DNA of 64,000 nucleotides. Source: Penaeicola halotolerans. GTDB lineage: Bacteria > Bacteroidota > Bacteroidia > Cytophagales > Cyclobacteriaceae. A program made the position numbers and the translations under genes. This document shows positions 45,596-54,680 of this stretch, piece by piece (position 1 is the first letter of the stretch; each line of letters opens with the position of its first letter). The notes beneath the pieces were generated by a model that saw only the letters and a list, made by a program, of their open reading frames with translations, was not told where the DNA came from and made no database searches. The stretch is from the NCBI RefSeq assembly GCF_016464625.1, contig NZ_JAEAGO010000005.1:160849-224848 (forward strand), read 5' to 3'.

Positions 45596-48500
45596 TAGAC
45601 TCTGGCTAATCTTCCTTTTTTAGAAGTTAAATATGAATAAATGGCCGGTATCACGAAAAGCGTCAAGATAGTAGCGAAGATCATACCCCCTACCACTACG
45701 ATTCCCATAGGCACCCTAGACTCTGATCCCGCGCCTAGTGCGAGTGCGATAGGAAGAATCCCTAGCACCGTTGATAAACTCGTCATCAAAATCGGTCTAA
45801 AACGTGCCTCTGAAGCTCCTACTATGGAGTCATAGATATTCAAGCCCTGCGCTTTTCTTTGGTTGGCAAACTCGACTATAAGGATACCGTTTTTAGTCAC
45901 CAATCCGATCAACATGATGATACCAATCTGGCTGAAAATATTGAGCGTTTGTCCAAAGAAATACAAGGTTCCTAAAGCCCCAGCTAATGCCAAAGGTACA
46001 GTGAGCATAATGATCAGCGGGTCTATAAAGCTCTCAAATTGAGCTGCTAAGACTAAGTAAATCAAGACCAATGCAAAGATAAATGCGAAAATCAAGCTAG
46101 AGGAAGAGTCTGCAAATTCTAATGAAGCTCCCGTCAAGTCTGTCGAGAAAGTCTCATCCAACACTTCATCCGCTATCCTGTCCATCTCCTCAATTCCGTC
46201 ACCAATGGTAAAGCCAGGATTGAGACCAGCAGATACCGTAGCACTGATGTATCTATTATATCTATAGAGCTGCGGTGGTGTGCTTTGCTCTGTGATTCTG
46301 ATCAAGTTATCAAGTTGGATCAACTCTCCACTATCAGACCTTACGTACAAGGCACGCAAGTCTAGTGGCTGATTTCTGTTCTCCAACTTCACCTCACCAA
46401 TTACCTGATATTGCTTGCCATTTCTATAGAAATAATCAAAGCGCTGTTCGGCATATGACAACTGAAGCGTTCTAGCTATTTGTTGGATCGATACGCCTAG
46501 TTTTCTAGCTTTCTCTCGATCGATGTCTATGGCTACTTCAGGCTTGGTAAACTTCAAGTTGATATCCGAGAAGTTGAATACATTGCTTTCCCCTACTTTT
46601 TCTAAGAACTCTGGCAGTTTTCCTTTTAGTTGTTCGATGGTATTGGCTTGAATCACAAACTGCACCGGCAAACCACCTCTTCTATCACCAATAGACTGCG
46701 GCTGAGAAGCAAAAGCCCTCGCACCAGTATTTCTTTTTAGGATACCTGATAGTTGCTGATAAATTTCGTCTTGTGACTTATCACGATTGACCGCATCCAC
46801 TAAGATCAGTCGCACAAAACCAGAATTGGTACTGTTAGAGCCAAAACCTGGAGACACTACTGCAATCGTACCCTCTATATAAGCTGTATCTATTTCTGAT
46901 TTGATGTCATTTTCTACATTAGTGATGTACTTCTCCATGTAGTCAAATGTCGCTCCTTCAGGGCCTACCATGTTGATACGAATCTCTCCTCTATCTTCAG
47001 TAGGAGCAAGTTCAGATGGGATGTTTTGGAAAAGCACATAAACAGCTCCAGCCATTGCAAGCAAGAAAACAAATGATAGCCACCTCACTTTCATGAAACC
47101 CGCTAATGACTTTGCATAAAGGTCATTGAGCCACACAAAGAAAGGTTCTGTCTTTTGATAAATCCAGTTGGGCTTCTCACGTCTTTTGAGCAAACGTGAG
47201 CTGAGCATAGGTGTCATCGTCAAGGCTACAAAAGAAGAGATGATCACCGCACCTGCTACTACGATACCAAACTCTCTAAAGAGTCTACCTGTGAGACCTT
47301 GTAAGAATATCACTGGCATAAATACCGCAGCCAAGGCTACTGTAGTGGCAATTACCGCAAAGAAAATCTCTCTAGAACCTGCAATGGCAGCTTCCATCGG
47401 TTTCTCGCCCTTTTCTATCCTCGTGTAGATGTTTTCTAGGACCACGATGGCATCATCTACCACCAATCCAATAGACAGTACGATACCAAGAAGTGTCAAC
47501 ACGTTAATCGAGAAGTCCATCACATACATGATGAAGAATACCCCAATCAAGGAAATCGGAATAGTCAATACAGGAATGAAAGTCGTTCTCCAGTCTCTTA
47601 AGAAAAGGAAGATAATCAACACCACGAGTATAAAAGCCGTGATGATGGTCTCTTGTACCTCTGCGATGGATCTTCTGATATATTCCGTATTGTCAAAACC
47701 CACGCCTATTTTGATGTCATCTGGAAGGTCTTTTTTGATTTGTTCTACTCGCTTATAAAACTCATCAGCAATCTCAATATTATTAGATCCTGGCAGTGGG
47801 GTTACAACCACCCCAACCATCGGAATACCATCTCTCTTGAGTACTGAGCGCTCATTGAGTGCCGCTAGCTCAGCATAACCGATATCTTGGAAGCGAACGA
47901 TATTATCACCATCTTCTTTGATGATCAATTGGTTAAAGTCATCTGGCGTGTTGAGCAAGCCTCTTGTACGCACAGACATTTCAATAGTGTTTCCTTGTAG
48001 CTTACCAGATGGCAGCTCTACGTTATTGTTATTTACCCTATCAAATACATCGATCGGAGTCACCCCGAAGGATGCCATTTTGTAAGGATCCATGCGCATA
48101 CGCATGGCGTATTCTTTGTCACCCCAAATCCTAATCTCACTGACACCTGGAATGGTCTGCAATCTTTCTTTGAAAACGTTTTCTGCTATCTCAGACATTT
48201 CTAGCAGTGAGCGTTCATTACTTTGCACACTAAGAAAAACGATCGGCTGAGAATCGGCATCTTGCTTGGACACTGTTGGAGGCTCAGCATCGTCTGGCAA
48301 ACTTCTAACCGCTCTGGACACTTTATCCCGCACGTCATTGGCCGCGGTCTCGAGGTCTGCTCCCAACTCAAACTCTACTGTAATGCTACTTCTACCATCA
48401 GAACTGGTAGATGTTAGGGTCTTGATACCAGCGATACCATTGATAGACTCTTCGAGTACTTCAGTGATTTGAGATTCTATGACATCTGCATTAGCACCTG

Positions 48501-48657
48501 CATAAGAAGTGCTGACATTGATCACAGGGGGGTCTACACTTGGATATTCTCTGACACCTAAGAAGCTGATCCCTAGCACACCAAAGATGATAATCGTGAT
48601 GGACATCACCATCGCGAGTACTGGTCTGCTGATACTTATTTCTGATAAACTTGCCAT
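45595..48657 (-). CDS. RND efflux transporter, inner-membrane pump (AcrB-like, HAE1 type)
   Basis: Proton-driven exporter of 1020 residues with twelve transmembrane helices and two large periplasmic loops. N-terminal MASLSEISISRPVLAMVMSI; proton-relay pair Asp-Asp in SIGLVVDDAIVVLENIYTRIEKG (near residue 400) and the conserved Lys in LIGLVTKNGILIVEFANQ. Repeated symmetrical halves. The HAE1-type sequence suggests drugs, bile or hydrophobic compounds, not metals. It sits between adaptor and channel genes; no TetR or MarR regulator is adjacent. Confidence 0.96.
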   Translation of the reverse strand: MASLSEISISRPVLAMVMSITIIIFGVLGISFLGVREYPSVDPPVINVSTSYAGANADVIESQITEVLEESINGIAGIKTLTSTSSDGRSSITVEFELGADLETAANDVRDKVSRAVRSLPDDAEPPTVSKQDADSQPIVFLSVQSNERSLLEMSEIAENVFKERLQTIPGVSEIRIWGDKEYAMRMRMDPYKMASFGVTPIDVFDRVNNNNVELPSGKLQGNTIEMSVRTRGLLNTPDDFNQLIIKEDGDNIVRFQDIGYAELAALNERSVLKRDGIPMVGVVVTPLPGSNNIEIADEFYKRVEQIKKDLPDDIKIGVGFDNTEYIRRSIAEVQETIITAFILVVLIIFLFLRDWRTTFIPVLTIPISLIGVFFIMYVMDFSINVLTLLGIVLSIGLVVDDAIVVLENIYTRIEKGEKPMEAAIAGSREIFFAVIATTVALAAVFMPVIFLQGLTGRLFREFGIVVAGAVIISSFVALTMTPMLSSRLLKRREKPNWIYQKTEPFFVWLNDLYAKSLAGFMKVRWLSFVFLLAMAGAVYVLFQNIPSELAPTEDRGEIRINMVGPEGATFDYMEKYITNVENDIKSEIDTAYIEGTIAVVSPGFGSNSTNSGFVRLILVDAVNRDKSQDEIYQQLSGILKRNTGARAFASQPQSIGDRRGGLPVQFVIQANTIEQLKGKLPEFLEKVGESNVFNFSDINLKFTKPEVAIDIDREKARKLGVSIQQIARTLQLSYAEQRFDYFYRNGKQYQVIGEVKLENRNQPLDLRALYVRSDSGELIQLDNLIRITEQSTPPQLYRYNRYISATVSAGLNPGFTIGDGIEEMDRIADEVLDETFSTDLTGASLEFADSSSSLIFAFIFALVLIYLVLAAQFESFIDPLIIMLTVPLALAGALGTLYFFGQTLNIFSQIGIIMLIGLVTKNGILIVEFANQRKAQGLNIYDSIVGASEARFRPILMTSLSTVLGILPIALALGAGSESRVPMGIVVVGGMIFATILTLFVIPAIYSYLTSKKGRLARV

Positions 48658-48672
48658 TTGGTATTTGCTAGA

Positions 48673-49761
48673 TTATTGTTCTTGCACGTCCACGATCTTC
48701 ACTGGACTGCCTGTCTTCACTGCTAATATACCCGTAGTCAATACGGTGTCTCCTGCACTCAATCCTTCAGTGATTTGGATTTCTTGTGCAGTTCTCAAAC
48801 CAATTTTCACCTGTTGTTCTTTAGCCTTACCATCTTTCACGACAAAAACTTTAAATCCTCCCAACTCTGGGATAAGCGACTGAGTAGGAATCGTGATCGT
48901 GTTTTGCTCTACATCTAAGATCAACTTGATGTTGACAAACATCCCTGGAAGTAGTGCCCCATTTCTATTTGGGCTGAGCGCTCTCATGGTCAAGGTTCTA
49001 GTAGAGACATTGATATTAGGCTCTATCGCATATACCTCTCCTGTCGCTTCTCCATCGATCGCATCATTGGTAAAAGCTATTTTATTGCCTACTCTGACGA
49101 TGCCTGCATAGCGCTCTGGTATAGAAAACTCAATCTTAACAGGATCTATGCTCACGATCGTAGCAATGTTATCTGCCGTAGAGATGAAGCTACCCTCACT
49201 GACTTGTCTCAAACCGATGACCCCATCAAACGGTGCTTTGATAATAGATTTATTGATCTGCGCCTCTACCACTTTGATATCCGAGAGGTTGGTATTGAGC
49301 TCTGTCAGCGCTTGATCATACTCAGCTTGGCTGATCGCTTCTCTTTCTAAGAGTTTGCGCTGTCTCTCTTCGCTAATTTCAAAAAGTTTTTGGCTGTAAG
49401 TCAATCGCTCCAACTGTGCACGCTGCTCTTCATCATTGAGATAAACTAGTGGTTGACCTTTCTTGACCTTCTCTCCTTCTTTGAAAGTAATCCTAGTAAT
49501 CTTGCCTGCTATCTCTGGCTGTAAATTAACCACCTCATTGGCGAGGATATTACCCGTCACATTGATAGTATTGGCCAATTCCTTTTTCTTCAAAACCACT
49601 GTTTGTACAGGGATAACTTCTGGTCCTGTGACAGCATTGCCCGCTTGAGGCTTTGGACCATCTGCCTTTTCTTCAAAAATCCCCAACTTGGGAAGTATGA
49701 TAATGGCTAAAATGACCAATACTATGGCCCCGATTAATAATCCCTTCGTTTGCTTATTCAT
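48673..49761 (-). CDS. RND efflux periplasmic adaptor subunit (AcrA-like)
   Basis: 362 residues with one N-terminal transmembrane anchor (about 7-27, GLLIGAIVLVILAIIILPKL) and no lipobox. Barrel-sandwich hybrid/lipoyl halves are visible (GKITRITFKEGEKVKKGQPLVYLND and KAPFDGVIGLRQVSEGSFIS), then beta-barrel and membrane-proximal domains (VFVVKDGKAKEQQVKIGL). Links the pump with TolC. 15 bases upstream of the pump gene; 30 bases downstream of the hydrolase gene. Confidence 0.94.
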   Translation of the reverse strand: MNKQTKGLLIGAIVLVILAIIILPKLGIFEEKADGPKPQAGNAVTGPEVIPVQTVVLKKKELANTINVTGNILANEVVNLQPEIAGKITRITFKEGEKVKKGQPLVYLNDEEQRAQLERLTYSQKLFEISEERQRKLLEREAISQAEYDQALTELNTNLSDIKVVEAQINKSIIKAPFDGVIGLRQVSEGSFISTADNIATIVSIDPVKIEFSIPERYAGIVRVGNKIAFTNDAIDGEATGEVYAIEPNINVSTRTLTMRALSPNRNGALLPGMFVNIKLILDVEQNTITIPTQSLIPELGGFKVFVVKDGKAKEQQVKIGLRTAQEIQITEGLSAGDTVLTTGILAVKTGSPVKIVDVQEQ

Positions 49762-49791
49762 CGATTGATCTGATAAAATATATTAATTTGC

Positions 49792-50583
49792 TTATGATGC
49801 TTTTCTTTGCTCTTGTAAAAAAGATAGTGCCAACTGATTAAATACTTCAGGCTGTTCCACATTGCAGACATGCCCGCATTTGTCGATCACTTTCAGTATT
49901 GCATTTTTATGCTTTGATGCCATCTGTCTGACTGGTCCTAAAAACATATGATCTTCCTCTCCCATCACATATAAGATCGGTATTTTGATTTCCTTCTCAT
50001 TAAAATATCTCAAAAGTGGATTGACCTCTGCGGTGAGTTTAAACCACTTCAAAAACTCTTTTTGATACAACCTCTTCGCCTCTCTGACAAATAAGTTTCT
50101 GGACTCTGCATGCCTTTTTCTCGGCATGATGATCCAAGCAAACAGTTTGTACAACCACATATAAGGCATCACCCGCTTAAACATGTTGCCTACTCCTACA
50201 AAGAACCTAGAGCGGATATTGAGTCTTGTGATCGCACCCGCCATGATCAAGGAATCTACGCGATCAGGGGCTAGCTCTCCTAGATTTCTGATGATGATCG
50301 TCCCTAGGGAAACACCCATGAAGTGTGCACTTTTGATCTGCAAGTGATCCATCACCTCTAGGATATCTCTCGAAACTGCTTCGAAAGTGTAGTCCTTATT
50401 CATGAAGTCCTTGACAATTCCTTTTGATTTGCCGTGCCCTCTTAAGTCTAGGAGAAGGATATTAAAATGCGGCTTAAAAGCCCTGATCTGCTTAAACCAA
50501 ATAGCAGAACTACCTCCCGCTCCGTGGACAAAGATGACCCATTCATGTGATGGGCTAATGACATATTGGTTGTAGTACAGCAT
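49792..50583 (-). CDS. alpha/beta hydrolase leading the efflux operon
   Basis: 263 residues, cytoplasmic. The fold is clear: HGAGGSSAIW (oxyanion region, about 20), LDLRGHGKS, nucleophile elbow GVSLG with Ser92, acid Asp211 in GEEDHMF and His238 in CGHVCNVEQP. Substrate unknown. It begins the transcript whose later genes encode a tripartite pump (30-base spacing, no terminator between), so its product or substrate may relate to what is exported. Alternatively it is an unrelated cotranscribed gene. Confidence 0.8.
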   Translation of the reverse strand: MLYYNQYVISPSHEWVIFVHGAGGSSAIWFKQIRAFKPHFNILLLDLRGHGKSKGIVKDFMNKDYTFEAVSRDILEVMDHLQIKSAHFMGVSLGTIIIRNLGELAPDRVDSLIMAGAITRLNIRSRFFVGVGNMFKRVMPYMWLYKLFAWIIMPRKRHAESRNLFVREAKRLYQKEFLKWFKLTAEVNPLLRYFNEKEIKIPILYVMGEEDHMFLGPVRQMASKHKNAILKVIDKCGHVCNVEQPEVFNQLALSFLQEQRKAS

Positions 50584-50606
50584 AAATTTAAACTCCCGAT
50601 AGACTT

Positions 50607-50621
50607 AACTCCCAAGGAGTT
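50607..50621 (-). promoter_or_regulatory. inverted repeat AACTCC-CAA-GGAGTT in the efflux operon leader
   Basis: Perfect 6-bp dyad with a 3-base spacer 24 bases upstream of the hydrolase start; a further AACTCC lies at 50591-50596. Could be an operator for an unlinked regulator or a leader hairpin. The rest of the 50584-50851 spacer shows no gene. Confidence 0.35.
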
Positions 50622-50782
50622 TTAATGTTGCCAATTCGAAAATTAATACATTGGGATAGGGGAGAAAATCTAGATTTTATCAATGGTAGGGTATAGAGAT
50701 GAGTGGTTTGAATGAAAACGGCAACAAGTAAGCCCTCTGATAAGTTCTGCATCCCTTGATAATTCATTAAAAATCTAGTTTG

Positions 50783-50790
50783 CAAAGGTA
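50783..50790 (-). promoter_or_regulatory. candidate -7 element TACCTTTG for the efflux operon
   Basis: Exact TAnnTTTG on the minus strand. A TTTTTTG lies 14 bases upstream, closer than the normal -33 spacing. It would give a leader of nearly 200 bases. Confidence 0.35.
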
Positions 50791-50851
50791 GCTGTAAAAC
50801 ATTTCAAAAAATAATGGCTTAATTTGACATCAGAATTAGCACAATCAACCT

Positions 50852-51313
50852 ATGTCATCTATCAAATCATACTATAATAGATTATTTACCCTACTACTCA
50901 TCAGTACCCTTTACATCTATTCAGGACATGCTATGGCACAACAAAAAGCTGGGCCTTTCAAAATCGTAGAAATCAAAGGGGTATCCGTATTTGGGCAGTC
51001 AGTGGACAATCAGACCCGCTGTGTACATTGGCACTCTGATCTAGACATTATTGCGATCAAGTTTAAGTGCTGTGAGAAGTATTACCCATGCTTCTCCTGT
51101 CATGAAGAGGAAGCTGATCACAAGCACCAAGTATGGCCGAAAAAGGAATTTGATCAAAAGGCCATCCTATGCGGTGTTTGTGGTACAGAACTCAGCATCA
51201 AAGACTATATGGCTTCTAATAATACCTGCCCGAACTGCCAATCAGCCTTCAACCCTGGCTGTAGCAAGCATTATCATCTGTATTTTGAGACGGATGAGAA
51301 GAAAAAAGAGTGA
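50852..51313 (+). CDS. CHY zinc-finger protein with signal-peptide-like N-terminus
   Basis: 153 residues. From residue 57 the sequence is a CHY zinc finger (PF05495): TRCVHWHSDLDIIAIKFKCC, YYPCFSCHEEEADH, WPKKEFDQKAILCGVC and CPNCQSAFNPGCSKHYHLYF, with about fourteen Cys/His ligands for three zinc ions. Residues 1-30 (LFTLLLISTLYIYSGHAMAQ) look like a cleavable signal peptide, strange for a domain normally cytoplasmic. The alternative ATG at 50933 would remove it. Function of bacterial CHY proteins is unknown. Single gene, closed by the palindromic terminator. Confidence 0.8.
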   Translation: MSSIKSYYNRLFTLLLISTLYIYSGHAMAQQKAGPFKIVEIKGVSVFGQSVDNQTRCVHWHSDLDIIAIKFKCCEKYYPCFSCHEEEADHKHQVWPKKEFDQKAILCGVCGTELSIKDYMASNNTCPNCQSAFNPGCSKHYHLYFETDEKKKE

Positions 51314-51335
51314 TGAATATTCATCACTCTTTTTT
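51302..51335. terminator. bidirectional palindromic terminator
   Basis: Perfect 34-base palindrome: A6, then GAGTGATGAAT facing ATTCATCACTC, then T6. It includes the CHY stop codon (51311-51313) and lies 8 bases before the end of the convergent OmpA gene. Confidence 0.85.
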
Positions 51336-51342
51336 GCCTCAA

Positions 51343-52599
51343 TCACTTCACCACAAAGACTTCCACTTTACGGTAGGCTTGACTAGTACTTGTTGTCGCT
51401 GGGGCTAGCTTGATCTCAAAAGTGATCCCTTCTAAACCCGCTAGTTTGATCAAGTTGGCTATGTGTTCCGCTCTTAATCTTTTGACTCTTTCATTGACTT
51501 CGTCTGTACCAACAGCATCTGCATAGCCGATGATCTCTAATTGGCTACTTGGCTTGCTTCTGAGCATTTCTATGAGTTCGGTGACTTCTTCCTTAGCCTT
51601 GAAGTACTGATCTCTGTCATAATAAGTCGTGAAAATCATCTCCCTTGTTGGCATTTGAACAGTCTCTACAGGAGTAGCTTTTTCTGTTGATGCTTGTTGT
51701 GGTTTAGGAGGTGCTGGTGTTTCTTCTTGCTTGGCCAAGGTCTGTGGAGTAGCTTTTGCATAAACTGTCATGACCGATAGTTGATCCTCATTGGCTGGAG
51801 CACTCACTGCCCAAACCTCTCCAAATGGTCTGTAATAATAAACCGTTTCTTTCTTAGCAGTCATATCACTCAAATCATAAAGCTGACTAGCTGACCATTC
51901 GCTGTCTCCTGATCTCGTACTGTAGTAAATCTTTAGATTGCCTGTCCTATCACTCGTGTAGAAGAGCGTATCTCCTTTCACATACATCCCAAACTCTCTA
52001 TACTTGCTATTGATCTGCTCCCCTAAGTTAATGGGCTTTGACCAAGTTTTCTCTTCCTTGTTATACTGCATGCTGTAGATATCATCTCTGCCTACCGTTG
52101 GTCTTAACTCTGCTGCTAGCAAGAGGGTCTCTCTATCTGGGGATAAATAGTACTCGCCACTCGTGGAGCGAACATTAAGCTTTGGTAGCTTCCTTGTCTC
52201 TACTAACTTGAGTTGTTGCCCTTCTGCTGTCAATTCATAGATTCGGATCTCATGACTTCTCTTACTTGTTTTATGATAAGTGTAAAGGGTTTTCCTATCC
52301 TCAGATACACCTATCACATCATTGATATAGCCATCGTTAATTGTTGTTAGATCTAGTGGCGTATTTTGCTTCTCGATGTATTTTACTCCTATCACTTGGA
52401 AGGGCCTACTATCTTGCTTGTGGGCATACAGTAGGTAGTTGTCTCCCAACAGCTCTGGGCTCAACATCTCCTCTTGGTCTTCAAAAATCTGTAGGACTTT
52501 GACACTTGATTGCCCTTGGGCGGTGTATTGTAACAGCAGGAACAATGCTGTCAATAGGTAACCTGTCGTATGTCGCTTGTACTTGTATAGTTGTTTCAT
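51343..52599 (-). CDS. OmpA-family protein with PD40-like propeller
   Basis: 418 residues from the ATG at 52599 (an upstream ATG at 52626 lies inside porP's end and precedes the signal peptide). Signal peptide ending AQGQ. Residues about 30-260 have PD40/TolB-like blades (YYLSPDRETLLLAAELR; DTLFYTSDRTGNLKIYYST). The OmpA domain is C-terminal (about 310-415, IIGYADAVGTDEVNERVKRLRAEHI). It directly follows the PorP/SprF gene and belongs to the adhesin locus; F. johnsoniae has similar SprF-adjacent OmpA proteins. Peptidoglycan anchoring of the PorP complex is inferred. Confidence 0.85.
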   Translation of the reverse strand: MKQLYKYKRHTTGYLLTALFLLLQYTAQGQSSVKVLQIFEDQEEMLSPELLGDNYLLYAHKQDSRPFQVIGVKYIEKQNTPLDLTTINDGYINDVIGVSEDRKTLYTYHKTSKRSHEIRIYELTAEGQQLKLVETRKLPKLNVRSTSGEYYLSPDRETLLLAAELRPTVGRDDIYSMQYNKEEKTWSKPINLGEQINSKYREFGMYVKGDTLFYTSDRTGNLKIYYSTRSGDSEWSASQLYDLSDMTAKKETVYYYRPFGEVWAVSAPANEDQLSVMTVYAKATPQTLAKQEETPAPPKPQQASTEKATPVETVQMPTREMIFTTYYDRDQYFKAKEEVTELIEMLRSKPSSQLEIIGYADAVGTDEVNERVKRLRAEHIANLIKLAGLEGITFEIKLAPATTSTSQAYRKVEVFVVK

Positions 52600-52619
52600 C
52601 TTCGTCTCTTTTTGGGCTA

Positions 52620-53630
52620 TTACCACATCAATACTTGCTTGAGGTATTTTGGATACTTCACCTTGTGCAGGTTCATGGTCATGATGAACTCACTGGTATT
52701 GCTACCAAACTGCTGAGCATCTCCTGTAGGGATCTCATAGCTATAGCCCAAGCGCATCTGACCTAGTCTAAAGCCTACTGTCATCGTGTATGCCAAGTCC
52801 CATCTGTAGCCTGCTCCAAGCCATGCTGTATTCATGAATACGCCCTTGATCTGTCCTTCTGCATTCTGTCCCAAGCGCTCATCATAGCGATAAATCCCAT
52901 TAAATACCAAACCAAACTGATCTGTAAGCGCTCTCCTATAGCCTCCTTGGAGAATGTGCTGCATAGCAAAGTCTTCATTCAAGAAGTTGTCTCCTCCATT
53001 GATCTTACCTTGCGCCAAGTCCTGTAATGCATAGCCTAAGTAGTAGTTGTCACTGGTCAGCATCAAGCCTGCATTGAAGTCTAGTCTGTTCTGATTAGCA
53101 AAGCGACCAAAGTAACTATCGATCACTTGGTCTTGGTCATTCAAAAAGCGAATTTGACTTCCGTCTAGGCGGTGTTGGTTATAGGTGACAGCTGCCCCTA
53201 GTCTGAGTTGAGTCTTAGCGGTCAACTGTACCCTGCTGCCATAGCTCAAGTGAAGTTGTGTTTCTGTAAAAGGCCCATTGGTATCATGGTAGATTAGGAA
53301 GCCAAAGGCATTCTTAGCCCCTGGAGCGACATAGTTGATCTCTTGAGTAGAAACCACTGTTTCTTCCGTCTTCCATCGACTAAAGTCAGCCAAGTCTAGC
53401 TCTATACTGGCAAACAGGGTTTCAGGTGCCCCATCGAAGCCTCCCCATTGGTTGCGATAGAAGAGTTTGCCCATACTTCCCTCATAGCCCGTCAGGCCAG
53501 GGTTGAAGTACTGCTGGAACAAGCTAAAATTCCCTGTCTGCTTGAGCGTCTGGGCTTCTGCGCCTAGCCAGCTCATGGTTAGGAAGGCTACCAAGAGCCC
53601 TCCTTTGATGATGTTTTTATATGTTTTCAT
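52620..53630 (-). CDS. PorP/SprF-family type IX secretion membrane protein
   Basis: 336-residue outer-membrane beta-barrel with signal peptide ending GAEAQ. PorP/SprF signature: QTGNFSLFQQYFNPGLTGYEGSMGKLFYRNQWGGFDGAPETLFASIEL, with repeated YYLGYALQDLAQ-like strands and a final GYSYEIPTGDAQQFGSNTSEFIMTMNL. Such proteins help individual type B CTD proteins reach or attach to the surface (SprF for SprB). It lies 20 bases downstream of the giant adhesin gene and is its likely partner. Confidence 0.93.
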   Translation of the reverse strand: MKTYKNIIKGGLLVAFLTMSWLGAEAQTLKQTGNFSLFQQYFNPGLTGYEGSMGKLFYRNQWGGFDGAPETLFASIELDLADFSRWKTEETVVSTQEINYVAPGAKNAFGFLIYHDTNGPFTETQLHLSYGSRVQLTAKTQLRLGAAVTYNQHRLDGSQIRFLNDQDQVIDSYFGRFANQNRLDFNAGLMLTSDNYYLGYALQDLAQGKINGGDNFLNEDFAMQHILQGGYRRALTDQFGLVFNGIYRYDERLGQNAEGQIKGVFMNTAWLGAGYRWDLAYTMTVGFRLGQMRLGYSYEIPTGDAQQFGSNTSEFIMTMNLHKVKYPKYLKQVLMW

Positions 53631-53650
53631 TGTAATTATTTAGTCAGTGG

Positions 53651-54680
53651 TTATAGTATCAATACATTCCCATTCAGCACACGCTTGCGACCATTCTCCA
53701 TGATCTCAATGATGTAGTAGTACACACCCCTGTTGACGCTTGCTCCTTGCATGTCTTTCAGACCATCCCATGCTTTGCTTGGGTCTCTGGTCTCAAAGAT
53801 GGTACGACCATCTCTGTCCACTACTATGATGCGCACATCAGGTAAGTGTATCAAGTCTGGGATGATCCAAGCATCGTTTTTACCATCTCCATCTGGGGTG
53901 ATCGTATTCGGCACAAAGATCTCTTCGACTGATGGTTCTTCTCTAGTCAGGGTAAATGCCTGCTCCAAGAAATTACCCGCTGGGTCAACTGATCTTATCC
54001 TGATGTTTACTGAGCTCTTTCCTGCCAGTGCTTGTAGTTGGGCAGTGTTTAAGTAAAGCCCATTATCTATGATATTGAAGAACTCATTGTCTGTATCACC
54101 GGCTCCCATCACTAAGAAATAGGTATGTTGCGTATCATCTGCATCAGTCGTACTCAAAGTAGCTACAGGCGTATTCGGATCTTGATTGGCCGCAAAGACT
54201 GTTCTGCTGATACTGATAGCCGTTGGACCAGCATTGATCACTGTCAGCGTGATGCTTACCGTACCTGCTGTATAGTTAGTCGTAGCGGCTTGACTTGCTG
54301 TGATAGTCGTAGTACCCAATCCTCTTAAGCTTAAGACATCTCCCGTAAGTACCGCTACTTGTGTATCGGCAATGTTGTAAGTAAAGGCTCCCGTACTCGT
54401 TGAGCTAGGTGCAGTCAAACTTAAGTCTGCTGCTCCAAAGGTGGCGGTAATATCTTCCCAAGATAAGGTAGGAGTCGCTTGGGTGATCTCTAGATCTGCT
54501 GTTAAGACTAGCGTTGTATAGTTAGACCCAGTGATAGTAGCAGTTACCTCTTGTGTACCGACATCTGTTCTGCTATTGTTAGTATAGCTGACCGAAGTGC
54601 CTGTTGGTAGCGCACCTGTGATCGCTAAGCTTTTCTCCGTACCATCATAAGTGAAGCTCACATCATCAAAGGTGATTCCT
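53651..54680. repeat. direct repeat copy A (shared 3' kilobase of the two giant genes)
   Basis: Matches 59639-60668 with a constant offset of 5988 bases and no indel visible by eye. Identity is very high over about 53660-54420 and lower after that, including many silent positions. It encodes the last MBG-like unit, the cadherin-like tail and the T9SS type B domain. Confidence 0.85.

Noticed and set aside
50588-50785. 65-codon minus-strand frame before the efflux operon
   Set aside because: Starts at a TTG overlapping the candidate promoter, composition is not protein-like, and there is no homology I can recognise; treated as leader.
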